A stretch of 64,000 nucleotides of DNA from Muricea muricata (lineage: Eukaryota; Cnidaria; Anthozoa; Malacalcyonacea; Plexauridae): contig OY979723.1 of assembly GCA_963855995.1 (NCBI GenBank), positions 563,001 through 627,000 of the forward strand, read 5' to 3'. The position numbers and the translations under genes are program-made. The notes under the pieces are model-generated. The model was not told the DNA's origin. It did not search any database and saw nothing but the letters and a program-made list of their open reading frames with translations. This document shows, one piece after another, positions 23,554 to 36,187 of this stretch (the first letter of the stretch is position 1; each line of letters starts with the position of its first letter).

Positions 23554-26500
23554 TCAGTAAAATGGAGTTGAAGCTCTGATAAAAGGCGGCCTTTCATGTC
23601 TGACAGCGTGGGGCACTTGAACCGGGCCGGGGTCGGATCTTGGGGGCAACCAATTCCCCTCAGGATGCGGGGGTCGCGGCCAATCTCTCTCACCGGGCAT
23701 CCATCCCGGCTGAATGTCGCCCTCCTGTGCAGAAAAGCGTACATTAGGCTGGCCGACGGGTACCGTATGCCGGGACATTTCCTCGAACCGTGGCCGCACC
23801 AGAGCCGGATCTCCGGGCATCATTCTCGGAGGAACCGGAGGTGTGTTCATTCTTGGCACCACGCCTTGTGCGGGTGGAAAAGTCGGTGCGGGTTGGCGGG
23901 CTTGAAATGCTTCCATTGGTATGACTTGGTGCATTGGCCGATCCGCGACCAATGGTAGGCGACCTTAGGTACAAAAAATATCATATTGTCAAACTCACAA
24001 CGGACTTGTAAACTTCAATGTCATCAAGATTAGCTAGCATTGATGTTTAAAATACTTAAAGGGAATATGCCTTTATATTTAAAAAGTCTTTTTTCTGTTT
24101 GTACCACAGAGTATAACTTTAGAAACAATCAATTTAAATTATATAATTATAAATTCACGGAAACCACGAGCAAACTATTTAAAACGAAGCTTACATATAT
24201 GCTATAATAAGGCAGTACTGTGGAATAGTTTGCCCCAGGAAGTACGTAGCCTTCCACTTTTTTCGCAGTTTAAAAAAGCTACAAATGATTATTATACTAA
24301 TGTGTACAATATTGACTCCTACACGGCAATCTTGTAAACCAGTTTTAAATAAAATCTTACATGTAGATTGTAGTACTGAAGGTTTTACCGTCGTTAAATA
24401 AATTGTAAATGAAATGAAATGAACCCCCGTTTTCAAAATCACCAGACCAACCCAACTGGTTTGTTATCTATTCGTATGCTTGGTGTGTTTTATAAGATTG
24501 TTCAAAATATATCTTAAAAAATGTCAGGGATAGCTTTACAATATTATAACAAAATTCAAATCATAACAAAACGGCCTAGTCAAAGCCATAGGTAAGTCTG
24601 ATCTGCAGAGATAATAATTGAAATAGATTGTTATTTTTCAAGTTTGAAAGTCATGCACGATGTAGTTTTCCTTGGTGTTCATTTTCGTTTCAATATCTAC
24701 AAAATTTTGAGGCAATATACGTTTCATACATGAAACACTACTCAAAATCCTCCTAATTTACGTTGGCAGTATGAAAGACACAGAATCGCGATTGTATATC
24801 CAACATACCTGAAAACGGACGATCAGGTTGAGGTGGAAGAGCCTCCCGCAGAATTGGGACGGCAGGAATTGGATTTGGGTATGCAGGCATTTCAGACCTC
24901 TTCAGATCTGCTGCAAACTCGGCAGACAAGTCGCTGGCGGCCGTAGCGGCTTCGGCTTGATGACGTCTTTTGATATGAGCATGAAGATCGCGCTGCGAGA
25001 GGTAGCTGCGACGACAACCTGAGATACCGTAACGACTGCCGCCAAATGAACAAACAAATACATGACCCAATCTGGCTGGCTCAATACGTTGAACAACCTC
25101 ACCACATCTGGAAAGGTTTCAATGATGTTAAATAGTGCAATGATTACAAATTTAAATTTCACACAACTTTCAACTTGTTTCCCCCGCAGGTAACCTACAT
25201 AATCTAGTAGTAGCTTGTGTGATCATAACAGAATAGCACACAACACCACAGCATTCCACACAACATTACACCACAGCAAAACACAACATACAGCATAACA
25301 CAACATACACCAAAAACGCATTACACCACACCATACCATACTACTAATATCACCCATGGATAGAAGTAGAATTGTGTGAAGTAGAATCCAGAATTTATTG
25401 AAGCAAAAGTTGTTTGTGTAATATTGTTGAATTCAAAATGAATGGATAAATGATGCACAATAAATTGTCTGAAATTTTAATACCAAATTCACTTGCATTA
25501 CTGTACCTTCACATCCGTTACCTGAAATTCACTTTAACAATTTTGAAATGAACATGTCAATATCTGAAATAGACTTTTACGATCTGAAACTCATTTGAAC
25601 ATTTCTGAAATTGATAGCCATTTCTGAAATTCGTTTAGAAGTCACTGAAAATGACCAGGAAAAGGTGCAGAAAACGTCAATTACATCACATCACACCACA
25701 CAACATTAAACCAAACCCCACCATATTACACCAAACCACACCATATTATACCACCACACCCCCCCCCCATATCTAGCTTGGTTTGAAGAAGGTTTGAAGA
25801 AAGCAACAACAACAACAACAAAAACCAAACATACCTAGGGCATTTTCCACTGGCCTTCTCAGCACAAGCCAGACAAAAAGCATGTTTACATGGACTCTGC
25901 AAGAATAAGACAAGAGTCAAATGATTTTGAAGTTGCTGCAATTCAACACCACAATGTAACATTATTATACTATTCTCTGAGATTTGCAATAAAAAACAAA
26001 GTAATATAAATATAGCATCACCATTCTTCCATACAAAAGTATCGGCAGGGCACATGTCTCACATTGATGTAGCAAAGGATCTTGAACTTTCTGACCAATG
26101 AGTAATATCTACAAATCAAAGCTGGGTTAAATCCAGAGTTGCAGACTATTTTAGTATTCGAGAAGACCAGAGATGTTATTCCCCATAATTCACCTGCTGA
26201 TTCCACAGTAACTCATTGCCAGGTTTGGTTGCAGGAGATGCTGACTCAGTTGATGCCTTTTTCTTCTTGCTTTCTTTTTCACCTGTATGTATATAAACTG
26301 GCTTAGCAAATTACCCTTCGTTTAGAGGCTCTTAAATCCACAAGGAACTCACCATAGGAAATGTACAATATGTGGGACACTTTTGAATGACTGAAAATTA
26401 TTTTTCATAAAAGAAAGATCTACTTGATCATTTCAATGATGTTTCAAGTGATTTAGAGACATCCTGTTTATCGGGAAGTTACCGTAGATGAATACTTCAG

Positions 26501-27315
26501 GCAGTGAAAGAACCTATACCTCTCACATGCTATTAACTGCACTACCTATACTGCCAACGTTAAGCCTATTTTTCACTTGGCGACTTTATTTGCGCGACGC
26601 AAAGCGAAAACAAGAATTCGGCAACGTGATTGGTCAACATTGGCTGGCGAAAAAATTCATGCAAACAAGTAGAAACCATTACTACTTTTTTTCTGTTCGC
26701 GTGAACAAATTCGGGCTTTAGTTTGAGATACCTTCGTTGCTCACTTTCTTTTCACTTTTCTTCTTGTCTTTTTTCTTTGACTTTCCTTCAGTCTTAGGTT
26801 TTAGTTTCAACGAAATATTCTTCCTTACTGTCTGATGAGTCAAGTTAGCAGAGGCCCGCTCAGAATCTAACTCCAAACCTACACAAAATCATTTAGCTGG
26901 TTTAAGAATTGAAAAAAAAAACAAACAAAATAAATGGTTGAATTTAAGTCTTGCATCAGGTATTGCAAGTGGCCAAGCCAGCCAGACATTTTGATGCAAA
27001 CATTTCCATATATAACTCGCCATCCACATATACTTTAGCAAAATAAAAAAAAAGCACCTTAGAACTAGAGTCCATAATCTGAAGATAAGTTAAATTAAGT
27101 AAATTTCAGAAAGAAATAGACTAGTAATAAAACATTATTATATTACTTATATATGGCATAGATCAACGCCAAGACTGAAGACACAGAGATACTACAGTTT
27201 AATACTCTATAAACAACACTGCTATTGAACGAGACGCAAATAATGAAAAGAAACAAAATGATATAATATTGAAAAATTGGTCAAAAAATAAAAATTGCTC
27301 ACCTGCGTCGGCCAT
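23554..27315 (-). CDS. CBLL1: Hakai-type E3 ubiquitin ligase (CBLL1 homologue)
   Basis: Seven minus-strand exons (27303-27315, 26732-26878, 26194-26282, 26022-26090, 25835-25896, 24809-25107, 23554-23963) join in phase to 362 residues starting MADAG. After a Lys/Ser-rich N-terminus, residues 93-128 form a complete C3HC4 RING (C93, C96, C109, H111, C114, C117, C125, C128), including the family words [11 protein letters not shown] and PCKHAFC. A C2H2-like finger follows (C146, C158, H171, H176) with [15 protein letters not shown], very close to human CBLL1. The last exon is a Pro/Met-rich disordered tail. In other animals Hakai is a phosphotyrosine-binding E3 ligase for E-cadherin and a subunit of the m6A writer's auxiliary complex. 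The first exon holds only 13 coding bases, which is why the start is easily missed. The finger has a longer C-to-C spacing than I recall for vertebrates. Confidence 0.9.
24110..24425 (+). mobile_element. 5'-truncated LINE: 3' end of reverse-transcriptase ORF
   Basis: An open frame ending at TAA 24335-24337 encodes the typical C-terminus of a non-LTR retrotransposon ORF2: [15 protein letters not shown], then [14 protein letters not shown] and [12 protein letters not shown]. About 85 bp of 3' UTR follows, ending in a GAAAT repeat tail (24411-24423). The rest of the element is missing. It lies in the sense orientation of the plus strand within the last intron of the Hakai gene. Confidence 0.8.
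25205..25345 (+). repeat. ACA/CCA-rich simple repeat
   Basis: Degenerate CACACAAC, ACACCACAGC and ACACAACATAC words are repeated. A second block of the same kind lies at 25680-25760. Between them the word CTGAAAT/TGAAATT recurs irregularly. All are within intron 5 of the Hakai gene and non-coding. Confidence 0.6.
25680..25765 (+). repeat. ACACCA-rich simple repeat, second block
   Basis: Repeated CACACCACA and CCATATTACACCAAACCACA words, ending in a C run at 25757-25766. A short CAA microsatellite follows at 25804-25820, close to the donor of exon 5. Confidence 0.6.
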
Positions 27316-28331
27316 CTTGAAAATTAGATTGATTAGCAATACTTCATGTTAGAAGCTTTGACTGTTCTAACCACTGAACTCTAAATCAGGAGGACTTACC
27401 CGATTAGCACGTTTGACGTCGACTGGCAGCCTGAAATTTTGTCTCCGACAAAATTTGCGCGTTAGGGGACTAGTTCCAGAATGTTTTATAATAAAAAACC
27501 AAATAAAAACCCACCTAAATTGTTCATATTATGTGATACAACCAAATACACGGTTCTAATTTCCACAACGATCGATGTTTGCGTTAAATAAACGAGAAAA
27601 AGCGAAGGACAAAACCTAAAATTTGCAAATCGACTTCGCACACCGAGTGACTCATGCAGCAGGAGACTTCTACCATTGCGCGCAGACGAAGCACGCGCAT
27701 AAAGGGCAAAAATGATCGGCTAGTCTTTTGTAATCACATGCTATTATCATCACTTTGTCGGAATTTTCCGAGTATCATACATGTGCAGCAGCCAACAAAA
27801 GACCAGCGAGCATTTTTCCCATGACTTTCCGATGATGACGTTTGTCGAGTATTTTGGATCCCGCCTACAGATTTTCTTGAAAGGTCGTATTTATTACTAT
27901 TTAATCGAAAATGAAAGAAATTTAGTAGCTGAATAAAATGCATCAGTCCGAGACTCGGAAAAACACAGGCGGGAAATTATCGAGAAAATAACTCTGAACT
28001 TAAAAAATGCAATTGTGCACTCGACTTGAATGCATATTGCTCGGTTGTGCAATTCGGGCGGCCTCTGTTTAAAATTCCAACCGACGCCCCCCGTTCTGAG
28101 GAGCCCCGTAAGAAAACTGCACCGGCTTAGTGTGTTTGCCGATATTGTGTAAGTGACTTTAGCCGAAGGTCTTCTTTGACGAGACAGGATGTCCGCCGGC
28201 TCTAGTAAGAGTGTCAAACTCTTTAAAACTTTGAAAGAAGGCCGATCACACCGGCGTAGTTAGCATTCTTGTACACAGCGAACCTATCGGAACAAACTTT
28301 GAGCAAAAAATTTTCCTCGTTTCTTTTCAAA
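27316..28331. other. Intergenic region upstream of the Hakai gene
   Basis: This holds the presumptive promoter and 5' UTR of the minus-strand Hakai gene. Frames on both strands (for example 27897-28217 minus) lack recognisable features. A short plus-strand ATG frame at 28189 encodes 24 residues, has no splice donor and is not supported. Confidence 0.4.
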
Positions 28332-28403
28332 ATGTCAAAAAGTATGGCTGGAGAGAAAGTATTGAATGAGATATGTCCATTTTCAAGTGCGGTACATTAT
28401 TCC
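28332..28403 (+). CDS. Candidate first coding exon, unrecognised
   Basis: ATG at 28332 opens 24 codons (starting MSKSMAGEKVLNE) that run in phase 0 to a perfect donor, TCC|GTAAGT, at 28404. The preceding bases (TTTTCAAA) are a plausible start context. No downstream exon could be paired with it. It may be a true first exon of a small gene divergent from Hakai, or a chance match. Confidence 0.2.
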
Positions 28404-30576
28404 GTAAGTCTTTGTTCCATTTGATGTTCATAGTTCAATAACAGCACACGTAATCGATAAGTTCCACTGACTTTTGTGTTCCAGTCAGCTTAAGGTCTAT
28501 CTTTGTTGGATACGATTTTTATCCTGGCATATCGTCAACTGAGGGTTAACAAGATCTATCTGTAGTTTGAGAAGTTTGGAGAAGATCACTCTTGAATTTT
28601 CAGGAGATCGAACAAAGGTGCTCATTACAATTAATTTTGTGTTAGTAGTGATTTTGTATCTCCTACGAGTTTATGCAACTGAAATTTTTGTTTCAGCTTC
28701 CAACTGCAAGCATCTATCCATCCTAACCAATAAAACTTCAACCCCAACATTGTTTATGCAACGGTAGAATTTCCTAAAAACAGTCTACCCATAAAAACAT
28801 TTAAATTGAAAGTGCATCGACATTATGGACTCCAAAAAAAAAGAAGAAAAAACTCGTAAAACATCGAAAATCTACGCTTAAGACTATATAAGTATATCGC
28901 ATCAATTTTTTCAGTTTAAAAAAGTTGCATAGAGTTTCACAGACAGAAGCAATCGGTTTGCCGCTTAGCTTAAAACACGCACAAATTTAGCCCATGAAGA
29001 GTTGTGTCAAGTTTTTTCCGCGTAATTTACATATTTTCACTTGTTCATATTGTACGACAAGGAATATTTCATATAACTAGGGCAAGGAATATTGCTGTGT
29101 AATACAACCGGTAAATCATAACAAGGCAGAATTATTTGCAATACAAAATCCACGCCATCATCTTTTGGCCGATTCATGACCATGTTTGTCTTGAGCACAA
29201 TCTGAATCACGGTAGGGAAGACTAAAAATAGACTACCTCCTTTGGCGTGCCACACAAAGGATGCTATTGAATCTTTGAAGTTGAGAAATGTTGCTCAAAT
29301 GACGCAAAGTGAAGTGGAATGCGTCTCGCTGGTTAGACGAATTGTAATCTATCGCTTGTTCGTGTGGCCTGCAAAGTGTTAGCATTCACGGAACGAGGAA
29401 TTGCTGTCCTTTTTTAATATCAGTTTATCACCGTTAACGGTTGTAGCAGAGGCAAAGCCTAACGCATTCCTTCAAAAGGATTCTAAAGACAAAGCTATCT
29501 GGTCAAGAAGGAAATATTCATTCGACGTTTTTCAGAAATACACTCACATTTTTCGCGATCAAATTGACCGAGTGTATTGCTGCCACTGATCTTTTTTGTT
29601 TTTAAAGTAATTGAGGTGGCGAACAATTTGACCTTCAAGTGCCAGTATTAACCCAAGAGGTAAGTACAATAACGTTGTAATATAAACATAAATTTTATAT
29701 CATGGTAACAAGTTACTTCTGGATGCATGAACGGATTGGCAAAACGTAAAACGCGCGGGTCAAAAACGCGCGCGCGCACGCGTATCGGCGCCCAGACGAA
29801 ACAAAACGTTAAAAAACAAGATTAGGTTTAGAGTTTGACAAGACCGGACGCGATGGATGATAGGATTAGAAACAAACTTAGGCGAACGTTCAGCTGCGTA
29901 AATGAATGTTATGAAGTTTCAAAATCAATGAGGCTTTTCATTTATGCGCATTTTTACAGCTCGATAGAATACTTCGATACGACCCCTATTGCGCACAAGA
30001 AGAGCGTTTGGCTGCATTTGTTTGAGAAAATGTACGAAAAACGTTTTTGCGCAACAGATATACCCAGAGCTAACTAGGTGCTGTAGGACGTAGATAATTA
30101 GTCACAACAGACTATTTTTAACCGCGTTAAGCTGGCTAACTAATGGAGACTTTTCCTGGTAATTGTTCAAGAGTCCTGTGTTTGATATTCATAATACGTT
30201 TTATCGCATGACTTACAATTTTTTGATTGCATTTAGAGAACTATAGAAGTTTGGTGCACCACCTGTGGTTTCTAGCGATCCCGCTATTATTCGGCCGAGC
30301 AGTCTCCAGCATCGATACAAATAGAACGCTATCCGTTTTCATCGCCGTTCGCTTCTAAGCAAGCTCTTGGTTCTGCTGCTAAAGGTGAACGATTGGAGCG
30401 AGTTGGAGTCAAGATCTTGACGTGCACAAGCGAAAATGTTTACGAGGAGTAGAGAAGGAGGAAGAATAGCGTGGTAATTCGATTTGAAACGTGTAATTTG
30501 CAACGTAACAAAACAACAGGCCCTTAGGAACTATTTGACGAAACATACATCAAAGCTTTTTGAAGAAACATAGAAA
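28404..30576. other. Upstream region of the GPCR gene
   Basis: No supported coding gene. A frame from ATG 29853 to 30077 (74 codons) has no recognisable domain. A strong donor-like AGAG|GTAAGTA near 29657 and an acceptor-like GCATTTAG near 30238 could bound a 5' UTR intron of the GPCR, but this is speculative. Confidence 0.35.
29746..29795. promoter_or_regulatory. CG-rich tract upstream of the GPCR
   Basis: An alternating CG tract (AACGCGCGCGCGCACGCG and flanks) stands out in AT-rich surroundings, about 800 bp before the GPCR start codon. It could be a CpG-dense promoter element or a Z-DNA-prone site. Function is not shown by the sequence. Confidence 0.3.
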
Positions 30577-33301
30577 ATGAACGACACTTCAATACCAAAC
30601 GCGACTATATCCACTGATAATACTGTAAATGTTAGTAATATATCAAGCACACTCGCAACGGTTATAACCACGGCTAATGTGGTCACAAGTAATATCACCA
30701 ACACTACGAGCAATGGAACGACTCCAGCAGCTCTTATGGGCCCTCCAAGCCCGCTGACTTTTCCAATTTGGTTCAGAGTCGGTTTGGTTATTGTCGGAGT
30801 GCTTACCCTGTTCGGGAATGGTCTTGTTGTCTACCTGATCATCACAAGACGACGCCTGCATACCAAGACCAATTTCATGGTAATCTCCCTGGCGGTTTCT
30901 GATCTCCTTGTCGGAGCTGGTATCATTCCATCGTTTTTGGCGTGCATGTACGTGGAATGCGACAATCTTCTAGCAAAACTGTTCTACGACGCGTTTCTCT
31001 TCGTTTCCGTATGCAACTTATGCTGTATAACTTTCGATAGGTTTCTCGCAGTCACTAGACCACTGAGATACCATGCGAAAATAACGCGAAAAGCTGTAAT
31101 TACGATGATTGTGATCAGCTGGATCGTCCCCAGCATCGTTTCGTTGGTACCAGTTACGTGGTTGTATACTGATACCAACCTTGAAGCACAACAGACCAAC
31201 AACAAAATATTCTACACCCTTCAAGTCGTTGTCTTCATGTTCGGTCCTTGCCTGATAATGTTGATTGCGTACGTCGTCATATTTAACATTGCTTGGAAAC
31301 AGACCAGACACATTAGACATGTCATACGAAGCGTTAGCAAAGTTGGTACCGGTCCGAGATCAAATTCGATTCCAACGACTGCGACGAGAGAGGCCAAAGC
31401 TACCTTGAAAGTCTTTGGTAAGTTTAACTTGTGAAAATTTTGCGCGTATATAACCACATTCATGCAACAATTTAGAAATGTACATGCTAGGCTCTTCTCT
31501 ATTGGTTAAAAAATAACGTTTGGTAATCTTGAGGTTCTTGCATCAAGTTTGAAATAATTTAGACTTGTGTTTATTCAAAATACTGTACTTTAAACTACTA
31601 ATAGTCTCGCACAATCCTGAAATGTTTCAGCGCCTATAAGTTAGCACACAAAAATATAAAACGGACATGAAAAACCATTCATAACTTGCCAAAAAGAAAG
31701 CATTACGAAACTGCATAGCTAAATTGTGTGTTTGCACAAATTCTGCCATGCAGAGTGAATTTACATTAATACAAATATGTACATTAATGCTATTTTATTT
31801 GTACACAATAAAATAGAAAAGAGGGGCGTTTGTACAAAGGCGTTTATAACTTTTTCTGAGTCAACATTCAGTTTGATAATGTATCTGTAACAGGATACAA
31901 AAATGTATCATTTTGTTTAGCCTAAATAATGTAAATGTTTAAGATGTTGTTATTTTGTCGGTTCTTTGTTTAGCATTTTTGTTCCTAGCAATTTGAAAGT
32001 TTCGAATTTTTGGTCATGATCAATTTCCTGTACGCGTGTTTGTTCATGACTCACAATCATTCCCAGCTATTCGTTACCTGTAGTTTTTTTACTTTCTTAT
32101 CGACAGAGTTTGGAAAGATTATTTCTCCTCAAAGGCATCGAAAGAAAAAGCCATAAAACGACAACTAAACACATGATTGATTTAGCTACATACGTATAGC
32201 CCCATTCTTTCTGTTTGATTCAACATTCAACATTCAGGGTTCGTTTGATCGATCTGATGCATTCAAAAGCTAACATGCACAAGAAACCGTTGCTGGACTT
32301 GTTTTGCGTTTATGCCATTTTCGCTGTTGCTATGTGGTTGTTAACTGTTATTGTTTTTGAGTTGTGTCATATAATTATATGCGTCTGTCGCCATTGTTGA
32401 GGAACTTATGTAGACAAACAAGGCGACCGTTTACAACGATAAACAACTAAGATTTATTTTTATTTTTTATAACGATAAACGACTAAGATTCACTTTAACT
32501 CTTTGAAAGATTAATAACAGATCATTGGTCAAATATTGGAGAGTTAACAGCCAACCTACTTAAATGCGAAAATGCTCAAAATGATTTTCAAAGGTTCATA
32601 GTTGCATAGAGATTGGTGAAGCATATTCAAGCTTGTTTAAAATATATAAACATAAATATACTTAAAGTGAAGTTACAGGGTTTTCCATGGATTTAGCTTG
32701 CATTTTCGGTCCATTTCTCTGATTGTATATTCTTAACTTCCCTCTAGGTACGGTTGTGTTAATGTTCGTTGTATGCTGGAGTATTTCAGCTTTCAGAACT
32801 ATAGTAAGCATATACGACCTTATGGACGTTCCTTGGGATGTGACGAACGCCTCTAGACTTCTGTTGGTTGCAAACAGTGCAATCAACCCAATCATCTACT
32901 CTTTGTGGAAAAAAGATCTCAAAACCGAGATTAAGAAACTTCTTAAATTTAACTCACAGCTGGTCCGACCGTCATCGGCGACGTTTAGATCCAGCCATGA
33001 TATGAGTAGATACGATTCACAATCTTCCATGACTGGAGAGAACAGTATGACTCTGGAACAGAGACGAAGTAGAGCGAACTCCACGCAAGAGCATGTTCCA
33101 ACTCCAGCTAAGGCAGGCGAAAAGAAAACTGCGAAGAAGAAAGAAAAGAAACTGGATAATGGTGTCGTAAATGATGGCTTGACAAGCGTTGAAAGTGTCG
33201 AGATCAAAACGGTCGAAGACAAAGCTACTTCGACTAGACCTGGAGAACCAATGACACTTGGAATTGATAACCTAGTGGCTCAAGTGGACGGCATGGTGTG
33301 A
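30577..33301 (+). CDS. Class A (rhodopsin-like) G-protein-coupled receptor
   Basis: Exons 30577-31417 and 32748-33301 join in phase 1 to 464 residues. The first 60 or so residues are Ser/Thr/Asn-rich with many N-x-S/T sites, an extracellular glycosylated head. Seven hydrophobic segments follow, with class A landmarks: N81 in TM1 (GNGLVVY), D109 in TM2 (LAVSDLL), D154-R155-F156 at the end of TM3, W182 in TM4, P224/Y232 in TM5, C290-W291 in TM6 and N327-P-I-I-Y331 in TM7. The tail (about 130 residues) is Lys-rich and low-complexity. Oddities are DRF in place of DRY, no proline after the TM6 CW pair, and no cysteine in the second extracellular loop. The single intron falls at the start of TM6. 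The ligand cannot be named; amine, adenosine or melanocortin-like groups are all possible. It is a plasma-membrane signalling receptor by family. Confidence 0.9.
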
Positions 33302-33595
33302 ATTTGAATACAAGCATTGCTTTTAAAGCCGATATCTCCCAACAACTTAGACACTGAACCAAAACCCTTAAGGAATGTGTCAAATGAGGAGAGAAAACAC
33401 AGATTCTCGAACGTAAGTGCTCAAGACGATATGTTTTCAAGCTCTAAGCCCCACAAAAACACACAGATTTGCACAAATATCAATAGTCCATCACAACTGG
33501 GGGCCGAAAAAAATGTGAACCAAAAATAGAATAATGTACATTCGAGCAAAGATGCCTCAAACGCTGGAGCAACAAATCATATTAAATCATGTAAC

Positions 33596-33601
33596 AATAA
33601 A
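33596..33601 (+). terminator. PolyA signal of the GPCR gene
   Basis: A canonical AATAAA lies 295 bp after the stop codon at 33301. Confidence 0.6.
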
Positions 33602-34149
33602 ATTGTTTTAAAAACAAATAAGATCTGAATACAAGGGAAGGTGAATGGTGATTTATGGACAACTGAGTCACAGACAGTGTAAATATGAGACAAAAGACTA
33701 TATTATAATCGTTGCATGAGACCCACGCTAAATATTTTCCTCAAGGTCGTTATACCTTATCATTTTTGTAACAACATGGAATTTTAGAGCCTTGTAATTT
33801 TACTCATATTGTACAGGCCATGTAATTTGACAATTTGTTGAAATGAAAAAATCATATCGATGTATTGACAGTGTTTAGCAAAGTTGAGCAAACCGGTTCA
33901 TTATGAGAAGTATATTTCAGGTGGGAAAACAGCTGTGTACGTAGACATCGGTTTACCTTTCTTGTCCATTTTATGGTGTACTGTCATCGTAAATTCATAG
34001 ATAACTGTTACAAAATGATTGGCCACCATGATCTAAAAAGAAATACGCAAAATCAATTGCAACTATAAGTTCGAAAAAAATTGTATAACCAAGGTTCTGT
34101 TTACTTCAAGAAGTCAGTAAGTTCCTAGTGTGTTTGCAATGGTGATTAT

Positions 34150-34280
34150 AAATATATCAAAGTATAGTTTTGTGGAAACACCACGTAAATTTAATTTAAT
34201 ATCATCGCAAAGCTTTTTAAGCTAGGATCTTCACATACGAACCAGAAGACTTTGCAATGGCAAATTTACGCAGTGCATGT
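34150..34280 (+). repeat. Copy of the foldback repeat family
   Basis: ATCAAAGTATAGTTTTGTGG, then AAACACCACGTAAATTTAAT, then CGCAAAGCTTTTTAAGC and GGATCTTCA match the left arm of the inverted repeat at 36188-36384. The right part carries TTTGCAATGGCAAATTTACG. It is a diverged copy. Confidence 0.65.
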
Positions 34281-36187
34281 TTCGACAAAAGTAAACTTAT
34301 TTTTGTAATTTATGACGCTAAAGTATGTTGAAGCGGCTAATCGTGAAAAAATCGTTTGATTAATTAACAGAACGGTTAAGAAATTCTGGGAGGCGACGCT
34401 ATAAGCCATTTTCTAATCGCGACCGCAAGGCATGCGTGGATTGTTTAAAGGGACAGTCCAATAGAGAGCAGCAGTGATGAGACATGGAACAAATAGTGCA
34501 AAGGACCTTTGAGGAATTTCCTTAATGACAATGAGGCCTCTTTTGCATTTTCTTGCTCCAGTTTTAACTTTTGCTTTCACTTTTGGATTGTCCCTCGAAA
34601 CAGTCCATATATAGATGCCTTTGCAGTTCTCAATTGGCATGCAAAACCACACAGGATGTTTCAATTGTGAAGTTTACAACAGCATGGTAAACTCAGGAGA
34701 CTCATTTCACAAGTTTCGGAACAGTTTGACAACACCACTGTCTGAAAACGAGTCAGTGCGTTCTGAAAGACAACGTTGTGGCAAATTGATAAAATGATAA
34801 TTCCTTAACGAAGCCCGGCTGCAAGTCTGTTGTGACCACGTGTTGCCGATAATACACGAATTTTACAAATCATGCAGAGTTCTAACAATGCTTGCAACAT
34901 GAGTTAGGTCATTTTCTTTCATTCGATGTCGCACATACAAGCTGGTACTTTGTTTGTGCACACCCGGGTTGTATATAATGGGCAGAAAAATATACTATGG
35001 GTCAAAAAATGTATTTTGGGTCAAAAGAACTTTCAACGTTAATCTGTCAGCACAAAATTCTATCCAGCTGTAATTATAGATCAGAGTTCCGCCACAACAA
35101 AGGCCAAATCCACGTGATATCTTGGCGACAGTTCAAATAAATCAAATTTAGACAATCAAACCATACCAGTTATACCGGACATTTTTCCGCCTTAATAGAA
35201 CAATGAGCAGGGTTTCTAATCTACGCAAAAATGTCGTCCACGTGCCAAACGCACGGCCAAAAAACCACCCAAGTCTTTTTAATAAAAAAATTCCTTTTAA
35301 TCATATGTGCCCTAACAAACACTCGGGTCTTTAAAATAGCACTGAATCACATTATATATTCCGCTACCTAGAAGACACAAACACAACTTTGACGTTGCCA
35401 GTAAAACTGGCCTAACCCCCAAATCATGGGTGAAATAGACGGAATATGGCTACCCGACGAAAGCGAAAATACAAACACAACTGACAAACACAAAATCTTG
35501 GGTCATATTTGCCACCAATTTTATAGGTCACATATCGTGGTTATAAAATTGACATTTTTCACAACCAAGACGATCATCTACCCTCTTAACGAAGGATCGT
35601 ATCACACTTGTAATTTTGAAGCTGTGTTTGTGCCGTTTAGGTAGTGATCCTATATATGATTTTATGATTGTCTACGATTTGACTGCACTCCCAACAGTGA
35701 TTACGTTTCTTCAGGGCTTTAAAATTGTCCTAAATCTAAGAGTCATCCACTATAAGGCAACTCTAATACCACAGACTGGAGTTATTAAAAACAGAATGGC
35801 TAAAAAGTGTTTGCTGTTTGTGTTGTTTCCAGACGATGGCATGTCGTGGACACAGTTGCTATCACTTATACTCTGAGTTTTTTTTATTGAACAAAATTCT
35901 TTACATTCTCTAATTTCTCTTTAAGTACTTCAGGAAGAAGGCCAGTATCAAAATATTTTTCGTTACACAATCAAACATACATGATCAACAGGTGATGGCT
36001 GCCAGAGACATACTTAATGCACAGCAATTAAGGCTGTCTTTATCCTTAAACTTGTGGAAGAATTTGAAATGATAGATATTTAGTGTGCCCACACACAGAG
36101 GAAGAGTCATGGCTACTTAAAAAATGAAAGAACAGGAACCATATGGAAATTCTTTTTACTTACCGAGCCCACACAAAACAAACAATT

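Noticed and set aside
23596..23958. Plus-strand frames opposite the last Hakai exon
   Set aside because: They are antisense shadows of the GC-rich, proline-rich coding exon on the minus strand.
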